The notes beneath the pieces are model-generated. The model made no database searches and had not been told where the DNA came from. It saw only the letters and a list, made by a program, of their open reading frames with translations. Made by a program: the position numbers and the translations under genes. A stretch of 64,000 nt of DNA from Bradyrhizobium sp. dw_411. Its GTDB lineage: Bacteria; Pseudomonadota; Alphaproteobacteria; Rhizobiales; Xanthobacteraceae. The DNA lies in assembly GCF_018449695.1 (NCBI RefSeq), contig NZ_JAAVUY010000018.1:62001-126000 (forward strand), written 5' to 3'. Below, one piece after another: positions 61,001 through 64,000 of the stretch (the first letter of the stretch is position 1; each line of letters begins with the position of its first letter).

Positions 61001-62038
61001 ATGCATCACGGCGACATTTCATCGAGCAATGACACGGTCGGCGTTGCCGTCGTGAATTACAAGATGCCGCGGCTTCACACCAAGGCCGAGGTGCTGGCCA
61101 ACTGCCACAAGATCGCGGACATGCTGGTCGGCATGAAGAAGGGTCTTCCCGGAATGGATCTGGTGATCTTCCCGGAATATTCGACCCACGGCATCATGTA
61201 CGACTCCAAGGAGATGTACGACACGGCGTCGAGCGTGCCGGGCGAAGAGACCGAGATTTTCGCCGAGGCCTGCCGCAAGGCCAAGGTGTGGGGCGTGTTC
61301 TCGCTGACTGGCGAGCGCCATGAGGAGCATCCGAACAAAGCGCCGTACAACACGCTGATCCTGATGAACGACAAGGGTGAGGTGGTCCAGAAATATCGCA
61401 AGATCATGCCATGGGTGCCGATCGAAGGCTGGTATCCCGGCAACTGCACGTACGTCTCCGAAGGCCCGAAGGGCATGAAGATGTCGCTGATCATCTGCGA
61501 CGACGGCAATTACCCGGAAATCTGGCGCGACTGCGCGATGAAGGGGGCCGAACTGATTATTCGCTGCCAGGGCTACATGTATCCCGCCAAGGATCAGCAG
61601 GTGCTGATGGCAAAGGCGATGGCCTGGGCCAACAACGTCTATGTCGCGGTCGCCAATGCCTCGGGCTTCGACGGCGTCTATTCTTATTTCGGCCATTCCG
61701 CGATCATCGGTTTCGACGGTCGCACGCTCGGCGAATGCGGCGAGGAGGATTACGGCATCCAATACGCGGCCATCTCCAAGTCCCTGATCCGCGATGCGCG
61801 CCGCACCGGCCAATCGGAAAACCATCTCTTCAAGCTGGTGCATCGTGGTTACACCGGCATGATCAATTCCGGCGAGGGTGACCGCGGCGTCGCGGCCTGC
61901 CCGTATGATTTCTATTCGAAATGGATCGCCGATCCCGAAGGTACACGCGAGATGGTTGAATCCTTCACGCGTCCGACGGTGGGTGTCGAGGAATGTCCGA
62001 TCGAAGGCATTCCCAACAAGGTCACCACTCACCGCTGA
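61001..62038 (+). CDS. amiE: AmiE, aliphatic amidase
   Basis: The 345-residue nitrilase-superfamily enzyme starts at MHHGDISSSNDTVGVAVVNYK after AAGGAGAG. The catalytic triad is at the same numbers as in Pseudomonas amidase: Glu59 (FPEYSTHG), Lys134 (KYRKIMPWVP) and Cys166 (LIICDDGNYPE). It hydrolyses short aliphatic amides to the acid and ammonia. Control by AmiC/AmiR and the leader terminator is strongly suggested by position. The permease that follows presumably imports the amide or related amines. Confidence 0.95.
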   Translation: MHHGDISSSNDTVGVAVVNYKMPRLHTKAEVLANCHKIADMLVGMKKGLPGMDLVIFPEYSTHGIMYDSKEMYDTASSVPGEETEIFAEACRKAKVWGVFSLTGERHEEHPNKAPYNTLILMNDKGEVVQKYRKIMPWVPIEGWYPGNCTYVSEGPKGMKMSLIICDDGNYPEIWRDCAMKGAELIIRCQGYMYPAKDQQVLMAKAMAWANNVYVAVANASGFDGVYSYFGHSAIIGFDGRTLGECGEEDYGIQYAAISKSLIRDARRTGQSENHLFKLVHRGYTGMINSGEGDRGVAACPYDFYSKWIADPEGTREMVESFTRPTVGVEECPIEGIPNKVTTHR

Positions 62039-62066
62039 TTGACTGACTGAGTTTCAACAACGGCCA

Positions 62067-62093
62067 CGGCGCGCGGGCACCCCCTGCGCGCCG
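62067..62093 (+). terminator. GC-rich hairpin between amiE and permease gene
   Basis: CGGCGCGC pairs with GCGCGCCG around an 11-base loop, with possible extra GGG/CCC pairing. No T tract follows, so it may lower rather than stop transcription into the permease gene or protect the amiE mRNA end. Confidence 0.35.
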
Positions 62094-62161
62094 AACGGAG
62101 AACTGCGCGCCAAAACTGCTTGCCCTGCAATTTTAACTCAAACCATAGGCTGGAGGTCGAC

Positions 62162-63493
62162 ATGGATAAAAGTCTGAAAACCGCGACGCTTCAAGGCGAA
62201 GAACAGATCGAACATCTTCTTGGAGAAGAATACGAGCACGAGCCGGTTCCGGCAGGTGCGCGGCGCAGTGCCTTTTCGGTAACGATGGTCTGGCTCGGTT
62301 TCCCGATGATCATCACCGGCGCGATGACAGGATCGCTGCTGGTGCTGGGCATGGGCTTCAAGAGCGCGCTGGTCGCGATGATCGTCGGCAACATCATCAT
62401 GTTCGCCTATGTCGGCGCGCTCGGGCTGCTCGGCACCAAGCGCGGCATGAACTTCGCGCTGATCGCCAGCATCGTGTTCGGCAAGAATGGCTACATGCTC
62501 GCCTCGGGACTGCTCTCGACATTGCTGCTCGGCTGGTACGCCGTGCAGACCGGCATTACCGGCGCGCTGGTCAGTTCGACCTTCGGGCTCAATTACGTCG
62601 CGATGACGGTGATCGCCGGGATTCTCTACATCGCGATCACCTTTGTCGGCGTCAAGGGATTGCACTGGATCGGCCTCGCCTCGGTGCCGCTGTTTGTCGT
62701 TCTCGGCATCTGGGTCGCCGCTGACGCCGCCTCGACGACGACGGCTTCCGCGATCTTCAACTATGCCGGCAACAATGGCGCGGCGACGATGTCGATGGGC
62801 GTCGGCCTGACTGTGGTGCTGGCGCTGTTCATCGATGCCGGCACCGTGACGGCCGATTTCAATCGCTGGGCGGCGACGCCGTCGGCTTCGCTGGTCTCGA
62901 CCTTCAGCGCGTTCCCGTTCGCCAATTTGATCGCGATGCTGGTCGGCGGCGTGATGACGGCGGCGCTGGCGGTTCCCAACGCCAATCCGTTCGGCGCCGA
63001 CAACATGTTCGGCTACATGAACGGCAAGCAGATGGCGTGGCTCAGCGTGCTGGCGTTCGTCTTTCTTTACGTCAACCTCGGTTCGGTCTGCGCGCATTGT
63101 CTTTACAATGCGGCGACCGGCTGGTCGCGTATTCTCGGCACCCGCATGCGCGTGATGGCCGTCATTCTCGGCGCCATCGGTATCGTGGTGGCCGCGGGCA
63201 ACGTCTGGGCGTTCTTCATCCAGTGGCTGTCGCTGCTCGGCATTCTGGTGCCGCCGATCGGTGCGGTTATTCTGATCGATCAATATGTGCTGCGGCCCAA
63301 CGCCAAGATCAGCGCCGACTGGCGCCCGCTGCCATTCATCGCCTGGGGCATCGGCTCGGTCTGTGCGTTCGTGGTTGAAAAGGGATTCCCGCAACTCTCG
63401 ACGGCGTTGTCCGCCGCGATTGTCGCGGGGATTGCTTATTACGCGCTGGCGGTGGCCGGTGTGGCGAGCGAGAAGGCGGCGAGTACGGCGTGA
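62162..63493 (+). CDS. NCS1/CodB-like purine-cytosine permease family transporter
   Basis: The 443-residue protein starts at MDKSLKTATLQGEEQIEH after GGAGG. It has twelve membrane segments with MVWLGFPMIITGAMTGSLLVLGMGF near the start and the NCS1-like pattern IFIDAGTVTADFNRWA (residues about 220-240). CodB-type proteins take up cytosine or related compounds. Here the gene lies directly after amiE, so an amide, urea-like or nitrogen substrate is a better guess. It ends the amidase unit before repeats. Confidence 0.82.
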   Translation: MDKSLKTATLQGEEQIEHLLGEEYEHEPVPAGARRSAFSVTMVWLGFPMIITGAMTGSLLVLGMGFKSALVAMIVGNIIMFAYVGALGLLGTKRGMNFALIASIVFGKNGYMLASGLLSTLLLGWYAVQTGITGALVSSTFGLNYVAMTVIAGILYIAITFVGVKGLHWIGLASVPLFVVLGIWVAADAASTTTASAIFNYAGNNGAATMSMGVGLTVVLALFIDAGTVTADFNRWAATPSASLVSTFSAFPFANLIAMLVGGVMTAALAVPNANPFGADNMFGYMNGKQMAWLSVLAFVFLYVNLGSVCAHCLYNAATGWSRILGTRMRVMAVILGAIGIVVAAGNVWAFFIQWLSLLGILVPPIGAVILIDQYVLRPNAKISADWRPLPFIAWGIGSVCAFVVEKGFPQLSTALSAAIVAGIAYYALAVAGVASEKAASTA

Positions 63494-63547
63494 GGCGCTC
63501 GGCCTGCTAAAGTTGGCAGGCCGACTTTCTGTGGGCGCTCCTGCTCG

Positions 63548-63678
63548 ATGGTTCGAGACGCGCGGCGGTGCCGCGCTCCTCACCATGAGGGAGTTGAGAT
63601 TTCGTTCAGAAGAATTTAGGTCTCATCCCCCAAGACCTCATCCTGAGGAGCGCGCTCTTGCGCGCGTCTCGAAGGATG
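63548..63678. repeat. Two REP-like palindromes after the permease gene
   Basis: An ATGGTTCGAGACG...CACCATGAGG unit (63548-63590) and a CCTCATCCTGAGG...TCGAAGGATG unit (63636-63678) occur here. They belong to the same families as the copies near 27214-27328 and 51559-51760, in the opposite order. They separate the convergent permease and VWA genes. Confidence 0.8.
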
Positions 63679-63694
63679 AAGCGGTGGAATGGAC

Positions 63695-64000
63695 CTACCT
63701 CCGCGCCAGCCGGAAATAAACCTCCGACAACCTCGCCGGCAGATCCTCTACCCGCGGCACCAGCATGGTATTGCCGCGCCCGAAAATGCGCACCGCCGAA
63801 TTCATCGCGCCCGATCCCAGCACCACGCCGAAGCCGTCGATGCCGCGGGCACGCAATCCGACCGCGGCGCGGCGGGCGTCTTCGACGAGATCAAGGGGAT
63901 CGGCGACGTCGATGTCGGATGGTTCGCCGTCGGTCAGTACGATCACGAGTTTGCGGAAACTTCTGGCGTGGCCGATCACTTCGCCGGCGTGGCGCAAGGC
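63695..64000 (-). CDS. VWA-domain protein, NorD/CbbO-like C-terminal end (5' end outside window)
   Basis: The last ~101 residues of a longer protein are present; the frame stays open to the window edge. The visible part (KLVIVLTDGEPSDIDVADPLDLVEDARRAAVGLRARGIDGFGVVLGSG ... AVRIFGRGNTMLV) is a von Willebrand A fold with the TDGEPSD motif. It closely resembles the C termini of NorD (nitric-oxide reductase activation) and CbbO (Rubisco activase partner). Which of the two it is depends on neighbours outside this window. Confidence 0.75.
   Translation of the reverse strand, partial: ALRHAGEVIGHARSFRKLVIVLTDGEPSDIDVADPLDLVEDARRAAVGLRARGIDGFGVVLGSGAMNSAVRIFGRGNTMLVPRVEDLPARLSEVYFRLARR

Noticed and set aside
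61019..62032. 337-residue minus-strand frame inside amiE
   Set aside because: Antisense of an amidase with all three catalytic residues; no independent start or family.
62138..63586. 482-residue minus-strand frame across the permease gene
   Set aside because: Arg/His/Asp-rich translation without any domain; it is the antisense shadow of a clear membrane transporter in high-GC DNA.
1..64000. tRNA, rRNA or phage/IS transposase genes
   Set aside because: None was recognised in either strand; mobile-element evidence is limited to short repeats and the hipBA modules.

Overview
The window is high-GC chromosomal DNA from an alphaproteobacterium, most likely a Bradyrhizobium/Rhodopseudomonas/Afipia relative (Nitrobacteraceae). 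The evidence is a complete aerobic cob gene set in CobF-CobM style, CbtAB cobalt transport, EfeUOB, AmiC/AmiR, and several families of short palindromic repeats between genes. The genus is inferred from gene content and was not tested by any search.

Layout. (1) 1-8816: a C-terminal protein fragment, then a minus-strand operon encoding a DUF3467 protein, a GAF-GAF-HlyD adaptor, a PqqD-like/M50-peptidase/HlyD fusion, a short SecA-like ATPase, a secreted adaptor and a sulfotransferase-like protein. It looks like an uncharacterised export or processing machine. (2) 9193-17345: an orphan sensor kinase, an MFS transporter, a NitT/TauT-type ABC transporter with its GntR/FCD regulator, an SDR-like protein and an alpha/beta hydrolase. 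(3) 17383-19102: a HipBA-type module preceded by four near-palindromic operator-like sites. (4) 19119-22436: the EfeUOB iron uptake system. (5) 22572-51527: cobalamin. This holds CbtAB cobalt transport with a histidine-phosphatase-like gene, a B12 riboswitch ahead of a two-barrel outer-membrane protein, cobF-G-H-I-J-(K inverted)-L-E-M-A-B-bluB, a CX5R phosphatase, cobS/cobT, a second B12 riboswitch ahead of a DUF1636 gene, cobU-cobW-cobN-cobO-cobQ, and then cbiB, a BtuF-like protein and cobD. (6) 51771-58954: an FAH-family hydrolase, a protein with a 15-bp coding tandem repeat, a polysaccharide deacetylase, a second HipBA module that closely resembles E. coli hipBA, an acyltransferase, a decayed ABC permease fragment and a DMT transporter. 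(7) 59022-63493: amiC-amiR-amiE-permease, with an ANTAR-type antitermination leader before amiE. The window ends inside a VWA-domain gene.

How it works together. CbtAB would bring in cobalt. CobA-CobI-CobG-CobJ-CobM-CobF-CobK-CobL-CobH build hydrogenobyrinate, CobB amidates it, and CobN inserts cobalt with CobS/CobT chelatase subunits that are not in this window. CobO, CobQ, CbiB/CobD, CobU, CobT, BluB and CobS finish the nucleotide loop. Two riboswitches would repress the porin (possibly with the cobF operon behind it) and the cobW-cobN operon when B12 is plentiful. In the amidase locus, AmiC should sense an amide and release AmiR to let RNA polymerase read through the leader terminator into amiE.

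Most interesting points: the SecA/M50/HlyD cluster; the B12-riboswitch-controlled double-barrel porin; and two unrelated hipBA operons that each carry four regularly spaced 18-bp operators, one set with an exact 27-bp period and E. coli-like TATCC-N8-GGATA architecture.
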